From the NCBI RefSeq assembly GCF_004135735.1, contig NZ_CP012670.1, positions 5,038,501-5,102,500 on the forward strand: a stretch of DNA of 64,000 bases, in the 5' to 3' direction. The notes under the pieces were generated by a model, which did no database searches, was not told the origin of the DNA, and saw only the letters and a list, made by a program, of their open reading frames with translations. Shown here piece after piece: positions 41,890 through 49,942 of this stretch. A program made the position numbers and the translations under genes. The stretch's first letter is position 1. Each line of letters opens with the position of its first letter. This DNA is from Sorangium cellulosum (GTDB taxonomy: Bacteria; Myxococcota_A; Polyangia; Polyangiales; Polyangiaceae).

Positions 41890-44568
41890 ATGAACGGCGA
41901 TCTGACCCGCTCCACGTTCGACCCCGACCACGACTTCACGGCGGTCCGTTCCCAGCAAGGGCGCGTGACGCTCGACGCCGACCACAACGAGCAGGTCGAT
42001 ATCCAGCTCCACGACACGCGTGAAGGTCGCGCCCGCCTCGTGGGCGGCTCGGGGGCGCCCGCCGACGACGCCGGCTTCGCCGTCACGCTGAACGGCGCTG
42101 GCGTCCCCGAGGTCGGTCCGGGCCTTTACCTCGTGAACGGCATCCGCGTGCGCAACGGCGCCTCCTTCCAGCTCGGCGCCGCGCAGCCGTTCCTCCCGGG
42201 CCTGAACCCGCTGCCTGCGCAGGACGGCGCGTGGCTCGCGTACCTCGAGGTGTGGGAGCGTCCGCTCACCGCGGTCGAGGAGCCGTCCATCCGCGAGGTC
42301 GCCCTCGGCGGACCGGACACCACGCTGCGCGATCAGGCGGTGTGGCAGGTCCGGTGGCTGCGGGTGGACGACGTCGACGAGGGCACCTGCGCGTCGGCCG
42401 CCGTGGCGCTGGCGTCGCTGGCGCAGCGCTACGACGGCACGCTCCAGCCGCGCCTCGAGCCGAGCGGGGTGAGCGGGCCCTGCGTCGTGTCCGAGGCCGC
42501 CGCCTTCCGCGGCCTGGAGAACCAGCTCTACCGGATCGAGATCCACGCCGGGAACATCGCCGCCGACGGGTCGTCCATCGCTCAGACCGCCACGTTCAAG
42601 TGGAGCCGGGACAACGGCGCGGTCGTCGCCTCGGCCGTGGCGCTCACCTCCCTGTCGCCGGTCGTCCTGCAGGTCGATCGGCTCGGCCCCGGCGGCGCCG
42701 CCGGCTTCGAGATCGGCTGCTCCGTCGAGATCCGCGGCGAGGCGGCCGTGCTGCGCGGCGAGCCGGGCATCCTGGCGCGCGTGGACGACGTGCGCTCCGA
42801 CGCCCTGGAGCTCACGTTGCTCGGCGGCGCGACGGTCTCCGCGCTCCAGATCGTGCTCGGCGGCAGCCGGGTGGTGGTCCGCCGCTGGGACGGCGCCGGC
42901 GCCGTCCCGATCACCGGCGGCTTCCAGAAGATCGAGGACGGGCTCGAAGTGCGCTTCGACGCCGGCGCTCGTTACCGCACGGGCGACTTCTGGCTCATCC
43001 CGGCGCGCACGGCCGTGCTCCCGGGCACCGGCCAGCAGCTCGACTGGCCGTTCATCACGCCGAGCTTCACGGCGCGGGGGTCCCAGGGACCGGCGCGCCA
43101 CCGCGTGGCGCTCGCGCTGCTCGATCGCGACGGGGGCACCTGGTCGCTCCGCAGCGATTGCCGCAAGCTGTTCCCGCCGCTGACCTCGATCTGGAGCCTC
43201 GACATCGAGGGCGGCGACGGGCAGCACGGCCGCGGCGGCGAGTGGCTGCCGGCGCCGCTCACCGCGGTGCTCACGCGCGGCAGCGCGCCCGTGCCGGGCG
43301 CCACGCTGCGCTTCCGCGTCGCCTCGGGCGCGGGCAGGATCAGCGCGACCGATCCGACGGCGCCGGCGCCGGTGACGCAGGTCGATCTCGTGACCGACGG
43401 CAACGGCGAGGCGCGCGTGTACTTCCAGCTCGGAGCGGCGCCGACCCCGCGGCTCGCGGAGACCACGTGGGAGCCCGCGCTCGCGCAGACGGTCGAGGTC
43501 GCGCGCATCGGCCCGGCCGGCACGCCGGTGGGCGCGGCGATCACCTTCGTCGCGCAGGCGCTCGATCACTTCAACCTGCACATCGCCGGGGGCAACGGGC
43601 AGAGCGGCCGACCGGGCGAGACCCTCGAGGTCGCGCTCCGCGTCCGCGTCGATGACGGCCAGCGACCGGTTCAGAACGCCGTCGTCGAGTTCGCGGTGCT
43701 GAACCGCGTCTTCGAGGGGACGCCGCTCAACGAGGCCCAGGGAGGCGGCGTCCACGACTCGAGCCAGAGCTTCGTGTCCGGCGAGAAGTGGCCCAACGGC
43801 AACCTCTACCATACGGTGCGCACGCGGACGGACGCGAGCGGCGTCGCGCTGGTGCAGTGGAAGCTCGGCGAGCACCTGGGCCTCCCCACCCAGCGCGTCG
43901 AGGCTCGCCTGCTCGACCGGGCCGACAACCCCACCGCGCAGACCGCCCTGTTCCTCGCGCAGCTCGACGTGGCGCGCGAGATCACGTGGGAGCCGCTGGT
44001 GCCGTGGCTCGCCGCCCAGCTGCCCGGATCGCAGAACCGGCGCGTGCAGGCCGCGATCGACACGCTGGCCAGGCGCGTGGAGGAGCTCGCCGCGAGCACG
44101 AGCGCGCTCGATCCCTTCCTCGGGCTCGAGTGGCGCAACACGACCAACGGCACGCTCACCGCGGTGAAGCCGCAGACCGTCGTCCTGCTGTCGGAGTTCG
44201 CCGCGCTGGTCTTCCGGAAGGATCTCATCCTGCCGGATGGGCGCGACATGGGGGAGACCTCGCTGCACTCGGGCGTGCGCGTCTATGCCGAGCTGCCGGA
44301 GGAGCGCATGGACACCGGTCTCAAAGGGCTCGCACGCGTCCTCCACGTCAAGGGGAACGTCGCGAGGGGCAACCTGGACCGCTGGGAGTGGACGCTCTCC
44401 AGCGAGGCGCGGAGCGGGTTGATGGCGTTCCTCTCGTCCGTCTCGTCCGGGCTGGTCGTCCCGCTGCGCGTGAACGTCGTCCCGCGCTGGTTCCCCGGTG
44501 TCCTGCCGACGGACAGCACGGTGGTTCACGAGCTCTCGTTCGGCGTCGTCCGCATCACTCCCCAGTGA
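41890..44568 (+). CDS. DUF6519-type eCIS protein with bacterial Ig-like domains
   Basis: An 892-aa protein, last gene of the operon. It opens MNGDLTRSTFDPDHDFTAVR, then QGRVTLDADHNEQVDIQLHDTR, the start of the DUF6519 family found at the end of eCIS operons. The middle carries GLENQLYRIEIHAGN and FKWSRDNGAVVASA. Two Big-1-like Ig domains follow (PVPGATLRFRVASGAG...DGNGEARVYFQLG, and GRPGETLEVALRVRVDDGQRPVQNAVVEF). No typical trimeric fibre gene is seen elsewhere, so this protein may provide target contact. That role is inference. Confidence 0.75.
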   Translation: MNGDLTRSTFDPDHDFTAVRSQQGRVTLDADHNEQVDIQLHDTREGRARLVGGSGAPADDAGFAVTLNGAGVPEVGPGLYLVNGIRVRNGASFQLGAAQPFLPGLNPLPAQDGAWLAYLEVWERPLTAVEEPSIREVALGGPDTTLRDQAVWQVRWLRVDDVDEGTCASAAVALASLAQRYDGTLQPRLEPSGVSGPCVVSEAAAFRGLENQLYRIEIHAGNIAADGSSIAQTATFKWSRDNGAVVASAVALTSLSPVVLQVDRLGPGGAAGFEIGCSVEIRGEAAVLRGEPGILARVDDVRSDALELTLLGGATVSALQIVLGGSRVVVRRWDGAGAVPITGGFQKIEDGLEVRFDAGARYRTGDFWLIPARTAVLPGTGQQLDWPFITPSFTARGSQGPARHRVALALLDRDGGTWSLRSDCRKLFPPLTSIWSLDIEGGDGQHGRGGEWLPAPLTAVLTRGSAPVPGATLRFRVASGAGRISATDPTAPAPVTQVDLVTDGNGEARVYFQLGAAPTPRLAETTWEPALAQTVEVARIGPAGTPVGAAITFVAQALDHFNLHIAGGNGQSGRPGETLEVALRVRVDDGQRPVQNAVVEFAVLNRVFEGTPLNEAQGGGVHDSSQSFVSGEKWPNGNLYHTVRTRTDASGVALVQWKLGEHLGLPTQRVEARLLDRADNPTAQTALFLAQLDVAREITWEPLVPWLAAQLPGSQNRRVQAAIDTLARRVEELAASTSALDPFLGLEWRNTTNGTLTAVKPQTVVLLSEFAALVFRKDLILPDGRDMGETSLHSGVRVYAELPEERMDTGLKGLARVLHVKGNVARGNLDRWEWTLSSEARSGLMAFLSSVSSGLVVPLRVNVVPRWFPGVLPTDSTVVHELSFGVVRITPQ

Positions 44569-44579
44569 GGGGTCGAGAG

Positions 44580-44619
44580 CACCGAGCGCGCCGGCGAACC
44601 TGCTGCGCGCTCCGCGGTG
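44580..44619 (+). terminator. Possible hairpin terminator after the eCIS operon
   Basis: Twelve bases downstream of the last eCIS stop, CACCG-AGCGCGC pairs with GCGCGCT-CCG-CGGTG around a 13-nt loop with one bulge. No U-tract follows, so this is only a weak terminator candidate. Confidence 0.3.
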
Positions 44620-44741
44620 TCGATCGAGCTCGCTCCCAGCACTGCAGGATTCCTCGCGCGCGCTCTCTTGCCTCGGGGCGCTCGCGACGGACTACGGATA
44701 CGCCCCTGGCGCCGCGTCATCCAGCTCGCGCGCTGGGCGAG

Positions 44742-44791
44742 CCACAAAAAAGAAAGCTCGGAGCCGTGGTTGGCCAGCACCGGCTCCGAGC
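44742..44791 (-). terminator. Minus-strand rho-independent terminator
   Basis: A perfect 10-bp inverted repeat (gctcggagcc at 44756-44765, ggctccgagc at 44782-44791) is followed, reading on the minus strand, by TTTCTTTTTTGTGG. That is the shape of an intrinsic terminator for leftward transcripts, such as one from the haloperoxidase gene or from a lost gene nearer by. Confidence 0.6.
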
Positions 44792-45234
44792 TGCTGCTCA
44801 CCCGCTTTCCCGAGGCCTGGCTGGCACGTAAACCCCGCGGGCGCATTCCTGGTGCGGTTGCTACTGAACACTCCGCTACGGCTTGGACCGAAAGTCCTGT
44901 TGATCGAGCATGGCGCAGAGACTCTTGCCAGAGCGCATGGCGTCCAACATGAGGCTGAACCGATCGACCTAAGTAACCCTCAGTTTTCGACGCGGCTAAA
45001 AGATGCTGTTCGCTTGCCTTTGATTGGTCTTCGCTTCGTCCGCCGGCCTGTCCACACCGGCTCGCTCTACTATCTCCGCTCGCAGACTCCGTTTCAGGAT
45101 CTCCATCTTACCGCGACGGTTCAGGCAGATGCAAGGTCGACGAGGGGCTGGGCCCGACGGGCCGAGGGCGCAGGGGGGCTGCCCCAGAGCGGCCGGCCGG
45201 GCGCCGACGTCCCCGCGGCGGCCGCTCGATCCTA

Positions 45235-45276
45235 GCGGGCCTCGCGGGCCTCGCGGGCCTCGCGGGCCTCGCGGGG
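45235..45276. repeat. 9-bp tandem repeat (gggcctcgc)
   Basis: Four consecutive copies of gggcctcgc, with partial copies at each side, lie just downstream of the haloperoxidase gene (minus-strand sense) in non-coding DNA. Nothing indicates a function. Confidence 0.8.
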
Positions 45277-45435
45277 AGGCGCGCCGCGGTATCCGGCGCG
45301 ATGACGGGGGCGGCGAGCCTGAGCGCCGTCGCGAGATCGACCCGCTGCGCCGGGAGCACGGTCGTAGGAGCAAGCGAGAGCTCTCGGCCAGCGACGATGG
45401 CAACGAGACCGGCGGCCCTCGCGGGCGCCGGTCTC

Positions 45436-46686
45436 CTACAGCCGCCGGAGGAAGCTCCTGCGCACGTAGCGGGCGATCTGCCTGCCCGCCTCGGCGCCCA
45501 CCTCGGACGACCCGCGGAAGTGCATACCCCCCCACACGCGCGCGTTGATGACGCCGTCGATCGCGTCCTCCAGCGACGCGTACTCGATGGTGCCGCACCC
45601 GCCAGTCCCCAGGAGCGGCGTGGACAGCTCCCCCAGGCCGAAGAGGTGCGCCAGCGCGTACAGGCCCGAGCCGCTCACCATGGGGTGGCCGGCGGGGTAC
45701 TCCTGGTTCGACGGGGTGATCAAGAAAGGATCCCAGTCGCCCCCCGGATGGTAGTGCTCGATCGCCGTGAACGGCCGCCAGAAATTGTAGAAGTTCTTGC
45801 TGTTCACGTTGGAGATCATCGCGTCCGCCTGGGTGATCCCCATGAGCGCGAACATGCGCGCGGTCCCGTAGTCGTTCAGGCCGAAGTCGCTGGCGAGCTG
45901 CCTCGCGAACGTCAGCGTGGAGGCGAACCCGACCCCTGGGCAGGCCTCCCACCAGAAGGCCTCGAACGACTGCTGCGCCGTGCGCACCGCGCTGTCGTCC
46001 GCGGCATACGCGCGGACCTCCTCGATGTCGGCGATGTGCGCCGGGTCGTCGAAGCTGGGCGGCGGATCGACCAGGAACTGGTCGTTCGAGGTCATCGCCC
46101 ACGGCTGCACGTCTCCCCACCAGTGGAAAGATGGCTGCTCCGCTCCGGGATACGTATCCTCGGAGGCGAGCCGCACGTACTGCCCCGGAGGGCCGGTCCT
46201 CGGGTCGTCGTCACCGTCGTCGTCGTCGGGCCACACCCACAGCGTGGCGCTTGGGTTGTTCCACCCGTCGTTCAGGCGCGCATTCCAGAGCCGCCTGGCC
46301 GCCTTCCGCCCGACGCGAATCCCCTCTGCCTTCGCGGGGCCGCTCGGGATCGCGGCGAGCTGCGCGGCGTGAAGGCTCTCGACCTGCGGCCGGAGGTCCT
46401 CCAGGAGCGGGTTATGGAAGGGCGGAGGGAGGCTCGGGTCGGAGAAGAAGTCGATGTACCGTTTCAGCATCGTCCGCCCCGCGGCGGCCAGGGCGGCCTT
46501 TGGACTGGCGGGGCCCGTGGTCTCCACGGGCGGGAGATAGGTCTCGAAGCGAGCGCTTCCGGGGATGGAGTTGAGCGCGTCATGAATCGAGACGTTCAGC
46601 AGGGCCGCGAGGCGAGAGTGCATGAGGATGAGGGCGCCACCCCCCCCCGAGCTCGACCTGGGGGCGCCGAGCTCCGAGGCTGACAC
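45436..46686 (-). CDS. Vanadium-dependent haloperoxidase/PAP2-like protein (right copy)
   Basis: A 416-aa protein as read from 46686; ATG 46623 (MHSRLAALLNVSIHDALNS) may be the true start, since the residues before it include a G9/C9 tract and do not resemble the left copy. Family features are the N-terminal SIHDALN helix, NFWRPFTAIEHYHPGGDWDP (the vanadate-binding RPxT region), PAGHPMVSGSGLYALAHLFG (the SGH-like core, here PAGHPMVSGSG) and a late histidine in GGMHFRGSSEVG. These proteins oxidise halides or act as acid phosphatases. No signal peptide is visible, so its location is uncertain. A decayed copy lies at 12651-13135. Confidence 0.82.
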   Translation of the reverse strand: MSASELGAPRSSSGGGGALILMHSRLAALLNVSIHDALNSIPGSARFETYLPPVETTGPASPKAALAAAGRTMLKRYIDFFSDPSLPPPFHNPLLEDLRPQVESLHAAQLAAIPSGPAKAEGIRVGRKAARRLWNARLNDGWNNPSATLWVWPDDDDGDDDPRTGPPGQYVRLASEDTYPGAEQPSFHWWGDVQPWAMTSNDQFLVDPPPSFDDPAHIADIEEVRAYAADDSAVRTAQQSFEAFWWEACPGVGFASTLTFARQLASDFGLNDYGTARMFALMGITQADAMISNVNSKNFYNFWRPFTAIEHYHPGGDWDPFLITPSNQEYPAGHPMVSGSGLYALAHLFGLGELSTPLLGTGGCGTIEYASLEDAIDGVINARVWGGMHFRGSSEVGAEAGRQIARYVRRSFLRRL

Positions 46687-46720
46687 GGCGGCATGCGCAA
46701 CGCCGTGCTAGAGTGACGGC

Positions 46721-47356
46721 GTGATCAGCCAGAGCGCACGCACCGAGGCCGCGGTCGAGCGGAGGATCACGTTCGCCGACTGGACCAGCCTGCCTGAAGA
46801 CGAACCGGGCGAGCTCGTCGATGGGCGGCTCGTGGAGGAAGAGGTGCCGGACGCCGTTCACGAAGTGATCGTGGCGTGGGTGATCAGGATACTCGGAGGC
46901 TGGCTCATCCCGCACGGCGGGCTCGTGCTCGGCTCCGAAGCGAAGTACGCGGTGAGCGCCGTCTCTGGCCGGAAGCCGGACGCCTCTGCGTACATGCCTC
47001 AGACCCGCAAGCCACCGAGGCGCGGGACGATCGACGCGCCGCCCGACATCATGGTCGAGGTGGTCTCTCCTACCCCGCGGGACGCACGCCGCGCCCGTGT
47101 CGAGAAGCTCCACGAGTACGCGTCTTTCGGGGTGCGCTGGTACTGGATCATCGACCCGCAGGAAAGGACACTCGAGCTCCTCGAGCTGGGAGCTGACCAC
47201 CGCTACGTGCACGCGCGCTCGGCGGCCGATGGAATCGTCGGAAGTATGCCCGGCCTAGAGGGACTCTCGCTCGATCTCGACGCGCTCTGGAGCGAGGTGG
47301 AGCTACTCGGGCCTGAATCCGGAGAAGGAGCGCTCGGAGACCCAGAGGCCCGGTAG
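46721..47356 (+). CDS. Uma2-family endonuclease (PD-(D/E)xK fold)
   Basis: A 211-aa protein starting at GTG 46721, divergent from the haloperoxidase with only 34 bp between. Typical Uma2/DUF820 sequence: FADWTSLPEDEPGELVDGRLVEEEVPDAVHEVI, then SGRKPDASAYMPQ with the first catalytic D, PPDIMVEVVSPTPRD with the E-containing strand, and KLHEYASFGVRWYWIIDPQERTLELLEL. The fold is that of restriction endonucleases, and Uma2 genes are numerous in large cyanobacterial and myxobacterial genomes. Substrate unknown. Confidence 0.88.
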   Translation: MISQSARTEAAVERRITFADWTSLPEDEPGELVDGRLVEEEVPDAVHEVIVAWVIRILGGWLIPHGGLVLGSEAKYAVSAVSGRKPDASAYMPQTRKPPRRGTIDAPPDIMVEVVSPTPRDARRARVEKLHEYASFGVRWYWIIDPQERTLELLELGADHRYVHARSAADGIVGSMPGLEGLSLDLDALWSEVELLGPESGEGALGDPEAR

Positions 47357-47440
47357 CGTTGCCATCCTTCTTGGGCCATCTACCAGCACGGCTGGCCCAG
47401 GCCCGAGCTGTCGACAATTACACGAAATTATTGAGCAATT

Positions 47441-47464
47441 GCGTCCCCAGCGGGATTCGAACCC
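47441..47464 (-). repeat. 24-bp copy of the tRNA-Glu 3' end (att-like)
   Basis: The sequence gcgtccccagcgggattcgaaccc is identical to 60677-60700, which is the T-arm/acceptor 3' part of the intact tRNA-Glu. Both copies are on the same strand. The rest of a tRNA is not present here. Such a split is what site-specific integration into a tRNA 3' end leaves behind. Confidence 0.8.
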
Positions 47465-47526
47465 TGGAAACGCGTCGAGATCCGGAGGAATCACGTAGGG
47501 TTCCGCATGCTGGCGGCGAGGGGACG

Positions 47527-47772
47527 ATGCAGACGGCGGCGGCTAAGTGCGCGGAACCTCGTGAGCCGGACGAATCGCGGACGAAACTGGCGGACCCGCG
47601 GTCGGTGCTGCTCCGCCAACTCGCGGAAGGCATGAGGGAGGCGCTTGCGGCGGGCGACGTGGAGGCGGCCCGCATCGCCCACGAGACCATCGGGCGCCTG
47701 CTCGGCGCGCCAGGCGCCGACGTGGCCGGCGTCATCGACCTCGCCGCCGAGCGCACCCGGCGCGGCGGGTAG
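47527..47772 (+). CDS. Small hypothetical protein
   Basis: An 81-aa protein from ATG 47527. It is mostly helical: LRQLAEGMREALAAGDVEAARIAHETIGRLL followed by VIDLAAERTRRGG. I do not recognise a domain. It lies just inside the tRNA-like repeat, and the longer reading frame upstream would run through that repeat, so the internal start is preferred. The codon pattern fits a real gene. Confidence 0.5.
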   Translation: MQTAAAKCAEPREPDESRTKLADPRSVLLRQLAEGMREALAAGDVEAARIAHETIGRLLGAPGADVAGVIDLAAERTRRGG

Positions 47773-47816
47773 CTCCCGGCTGCGCTCGGCAGCGCGCCCC
47801 GCGGGCGACGTCGAGG

Positions 47817-47915
47817 CGGTGTTGATGATCGCGGCAATCCGCGGGGGTTCGGTGAAGTTCACCGGTGAAATCCGCGCCCGGTGCCGGTGAAACCCGCATC
47901 CGACGCCGGTGAAGT
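47817..47915. repeat. 99-bp direct repeat, copy 1 (probable IS21-type end)
   Basis: Identical to 49837-49935. It contains several ~22-bp-spaced copies of ccggtgaaa(t/c)ccgc-like motifs and the palindrome ttcaccggtgaa, the look of multiple transposase-binding repeats at an IS21-family end. It lies directly beyond the 3' end of an IstB remnant. Confidence 0.75.
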
Positions 47916-47934
47916 TCACCGGTGAAGAGGCGGC

Positions 47935-48120
47935 TCAGTGCTTCCTGGCGCGGCGCTGCTTGATGCGGGAGGCGCTCAGCTCCTTGGCTTCCTTGAGCCG
48001 GTAGCTGTCGGCCTCGATCTCGATCACCTCGGCGCGGTGCACGAGCCGGTCGACGAGCGTGACGACGCAGGCGGCGTGCGGGAAGACCTGGCCCCAGTCG
48101 GAGAAGGACCTGTCTGATCG
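47935..48120 (-). pseudogene. IstB (IS21 helper ATPase) C-terminal remnant
   Basis: The last ~60 codons of an IstB-like protein remain: RSFSDWGQVFPHAACVVTLVDRLVHRAEVIEIEADSY (read across the segment in short blocks: FSDWGQVF, DRLVHRAEV, ADSYRLKEAKE). The AAA+ core with Walker A is missing. Upstream codons to 48207 do not match the family. With the adjacent 99-bp repeat it marks the right end of a broken IS21 element. Confidence 0.7.
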
Positions 48121-48270
48121 CATAAGGCCCGTTCTGTCGATAAGCTCGTACAGTCGGACTGCACGAGCCAGGAACGGCTCCGAGAATCTTGACTTTGCGG
48201 AACGCATTTGCTTGTCCTATCCGCCAAAGCGCTTGACGACGCTGAGCGGCTGGGCGAGGACAGAGTCACC

Positions 48271-49554
48271 ATGAGGCGTTGGCTACTGGCTTTGGGCGTG
48301 TGCGTTTCCACCGCGGCGTGTGGTAACGGATCGAATGGGGACGCTGCCGCGAGCGGGGGCGCGGTTGGCACGGACAGCGGTGGGACGGGCAGCGGGGGCA
48401 CGGCCTCCGGTGGTGCGACGGGCAGCGGGGGCACGGCCTCCGGTGGTGCGACGGGCAGCGGGGGCACGGCCTCCGGTGGTGCGACGGGCAGCGGGGGCAC
48501 GGCCTCCGGTGGTGCGACGGGCAGCGGGGGCACGGCCGAAAGCGGCGGCGCATCCAGCGGTGGGGCTGGCGGCTCGGCGTCGGGCGGCTCGAGTGGGGCC
48601 ACGGGTGGCGCGGCTTCGGGCGGGCAACCGGGCAGCGGCGGCCAAGGAAATGCCGGAAGCGGCGGCACGACCGGTAGCGGCGGCTCGGTCAGTAGCTGCG
48701 TCGGCGACCCGTTCCCCACGGCCGATCCTACCAAGACGGGCCCCTTCTCGGTCACCGCAGACAAGAACGTCGGCCCCCTCGCCGGCGTCGTTCCCGATCC
48801 GATCTATGGGGACGAGCAACAGCGCTTCAACGTGTACCGCCCGAGCAATATCGCAACCAGCGGCCACTGCCATCCGATCCTGATCTGGGCCAATGGCTAC
48901 CGGGACAATCCGGAGCAGAACCCGCCGAAATGCGTCGTCAACGCCGGCAACAATCAGTGGTGCGGACAATACGGACCGATCGTCAACCATCTCGCGTCCC
49001 ACGGTTTCGTCGTGGTGGCTTCTCTCAGCACCGCGACCGCCGAAGGCGATCCTCTTCCCACGACCGCGGGCCTCGATTGGATCTTGGAACAAGCCGAGGA
49101 TGCGAGCAGCCCGTACTATCACGCCCTCGACACCACGAAGATCGGCCAGCTTGGCCATTCCTATGGGGGCATGTCGACTTGCAAGACGGCCTCCGATCCC
49201 CGTTTCTCGGCCCTCGGCACGATTTGCGGCACCGGTGCCCTCGAGGGAGTGCACACCCCCATGTTGTTCTTCTGCGGGGGGAACGACTCCACGGTGAAAT
49301 GCAGCGGGGTCCACGATGTCTTCAAGACGGTCACCGATCAGCCCGCGTTTTTCCTCAACGAGCTCAACGCGGATCACGGTAGCTGGGTCTATCAGGGCGC
49401 AAATGGCGTGTCCCTGTCGTCGGCCGCGGCCTGGTTCCGCGTTCATCTGATGGATGACACAGCGAACAGGAACTTCTTCTACGGCGACAACTGCAAGTTC
49501 TGCACCGATGGCCGCGTGCAAGCAGAGCAGAACGCCCTGATGAAGGTCCCCTGA
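48271..49554 (+). CDS. Secreted lipoprotein alpha/beta hydrolase (PETase/cutinase-like) with Gly-rich linker
   Basis: A 427-aa protein from ATG 48271. A signal peptide (MRRWLLALGVCVSTAACG) ends in a lipobox-type cysteine. A ~125-residue Gly/Ser/Thr linker follows, encoded largely by a 33-bp repeat. The catalytic domain shows an alpha/beta-hydrolase core: HPILIWANGY, nucleophile elbow GHSYGG, acid in CGGNDS and histidine in NADHGSW. Four or more cysteines in the domain suggest disulfides. Architecture is that of a surface-tethered esterase or dienelactone/chlorophyllase-like enzyme; substrate unknown. It stands between the two 99-bp repeats. Confidence 0.8.
   Translation: MRRWLLALGVCVSTAACGNGSNGDAAASGGAVGTDSGGTGSGGTASGGATGSGGTASGGATGSGGTASGGATGSGGTASGGATGSGGTAESGGASSGGAGGSASGGSSGATGGAASGGQPGSGGQGNAGSGGTTGSGGSVSSCVGDPFPTADPTKTGPFSVTADKNVGPLAGVVPDPIYGDEQQRFNVYRPSNIATSGHCHPILIWANGYRDNPEQNPPKCVVNAGNNQWCGQYGPIVNHLASHGFVVVASLSTATAEGDPLPTTAGLDWILEQAEDASSPYYHALDTTKIGQLGHSYGGMSTCKTASDPRFSALGTICGTGALEGVHTPMLFFCGGNDSTVKCSGVHDVFKTVTDQPAFFLNELNADHGSWVYQGANGVSLSSAAAWFRVHLMDDTANRNFFYGDNCKFCTDGRVQAEQNALMKVP
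48385..48535 (+). repeat. 33-bp tandem repeat encoding the hydrolase linker
   Basis: Four identical 33-bp units start at 48385, 48418, 48451 and 48484, with a partial fifth from 48517. Each encodes an 11-residue Gly/Ser/Thr/Ala block. Being in frame, copy-number change alters only the linker length between lipid anchor and enzyme. Confidence 0.92.
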
Positions 49555-49579
49555 GCGACGGGGCCGATCTGGCTAGGCT

Positions 49580-49942
49580 TCACTGACTCACGAACGTCGT
49601 CACGCTCATGGCTTCGAGGGCCATCGGGAGCGTGGCGTCCGTTACGGTGACGGGAGTTCCTTCGGCCCAGTTCTTCGAAGCGGCGGTCACGAAGGGGACC
49701 ATCGCGCTTGGCGCGGTGCCGCCTGCGAAGGCGAGGGAAACGGTCTGGGCGGAGGTTGTCTCGTTGATGGCGACGACGACGACTTTGCCGCTGTCGTTTG
49801 TGTAGGCGCTGACGAGGACCTTCTCCGGGAAGACGCCGGTGTTGATGATCGCGGCAATCCGCGGGGGTTCGGTGAAGTTCACCGGTGAAATCCGCGCCCG
49901 GTGCCGGTGAAACCCGCATCCGACGCCGGTGAAGTCGCTCAT
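49580..49942 (-). pseudogene. GH30-like glycoside hydrolase C-terminal remnant
   Basis: The minus strand encodes KVLVSAYTNDSGKVVVVAIN, then VPFVTAASKNW, then LEAMSVTTFVSQ. This is the C-terminal beta-sandwich of GH30-type glucuronoxylanases/glucanases, ending in the family's SVTTFV. Everything upstream is lost, because the frame passes directly into the 99-bp repeat. The catalytic barrel is absent, so this is a fragment. Confidence 0.65.
49837..49935. repeat. 99-bp direct repeat, copy 2
   Basis: Identical to 47817-47915 and in the same orientation. Here it separates the GH30-like fragment from the ISAs1 transposase fragment, with no IstB sequence beside it. The two copies bracket about 1.9 kb carrying the lipoprotein hydrolase. 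Confidence 0.9.

Larger units (their letters stand above)
44620..45435. other. Gene-poor region between the eCIS operon and the haloperoxidase
   Basis: No convincing gene is seen. The part at 44800-45110 is visibly less GC-rich than its surroundings and may be the remains of something foreign, but no reading frame matches a family I know. The region also holds a hairpin and a short tandem repeat, listed separately. Confidence 0.45.

Noticed and set aside
39492..44529. Long minus-strand frames under the tail and DUF6519 genes
   Set aside because: Antisense shadows with Arg-rich, motif-free translations.
44498..45235. A plus-strand frame of about 245 codons after the eCIS operon
   Set aside because: It runs over the end of the DUF6519 gene, a terminator-like hairpin and a 9-bp repeat; no domain-like sequence or ribosome site is visible.
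47441..47520. A second tRNA gene
   Set aside because: Only the T-arm/acceptor 3' end matches; there is no anticodon or D arm, so it is a fragment and not a functional tRNA.
48385..48535. Tandem repeat considered as a CRISPR or regulatory array
   Set aside because: It is in frame inside a coding sequence and encodes a Gly/Ser/Thr linker, with no spacers.
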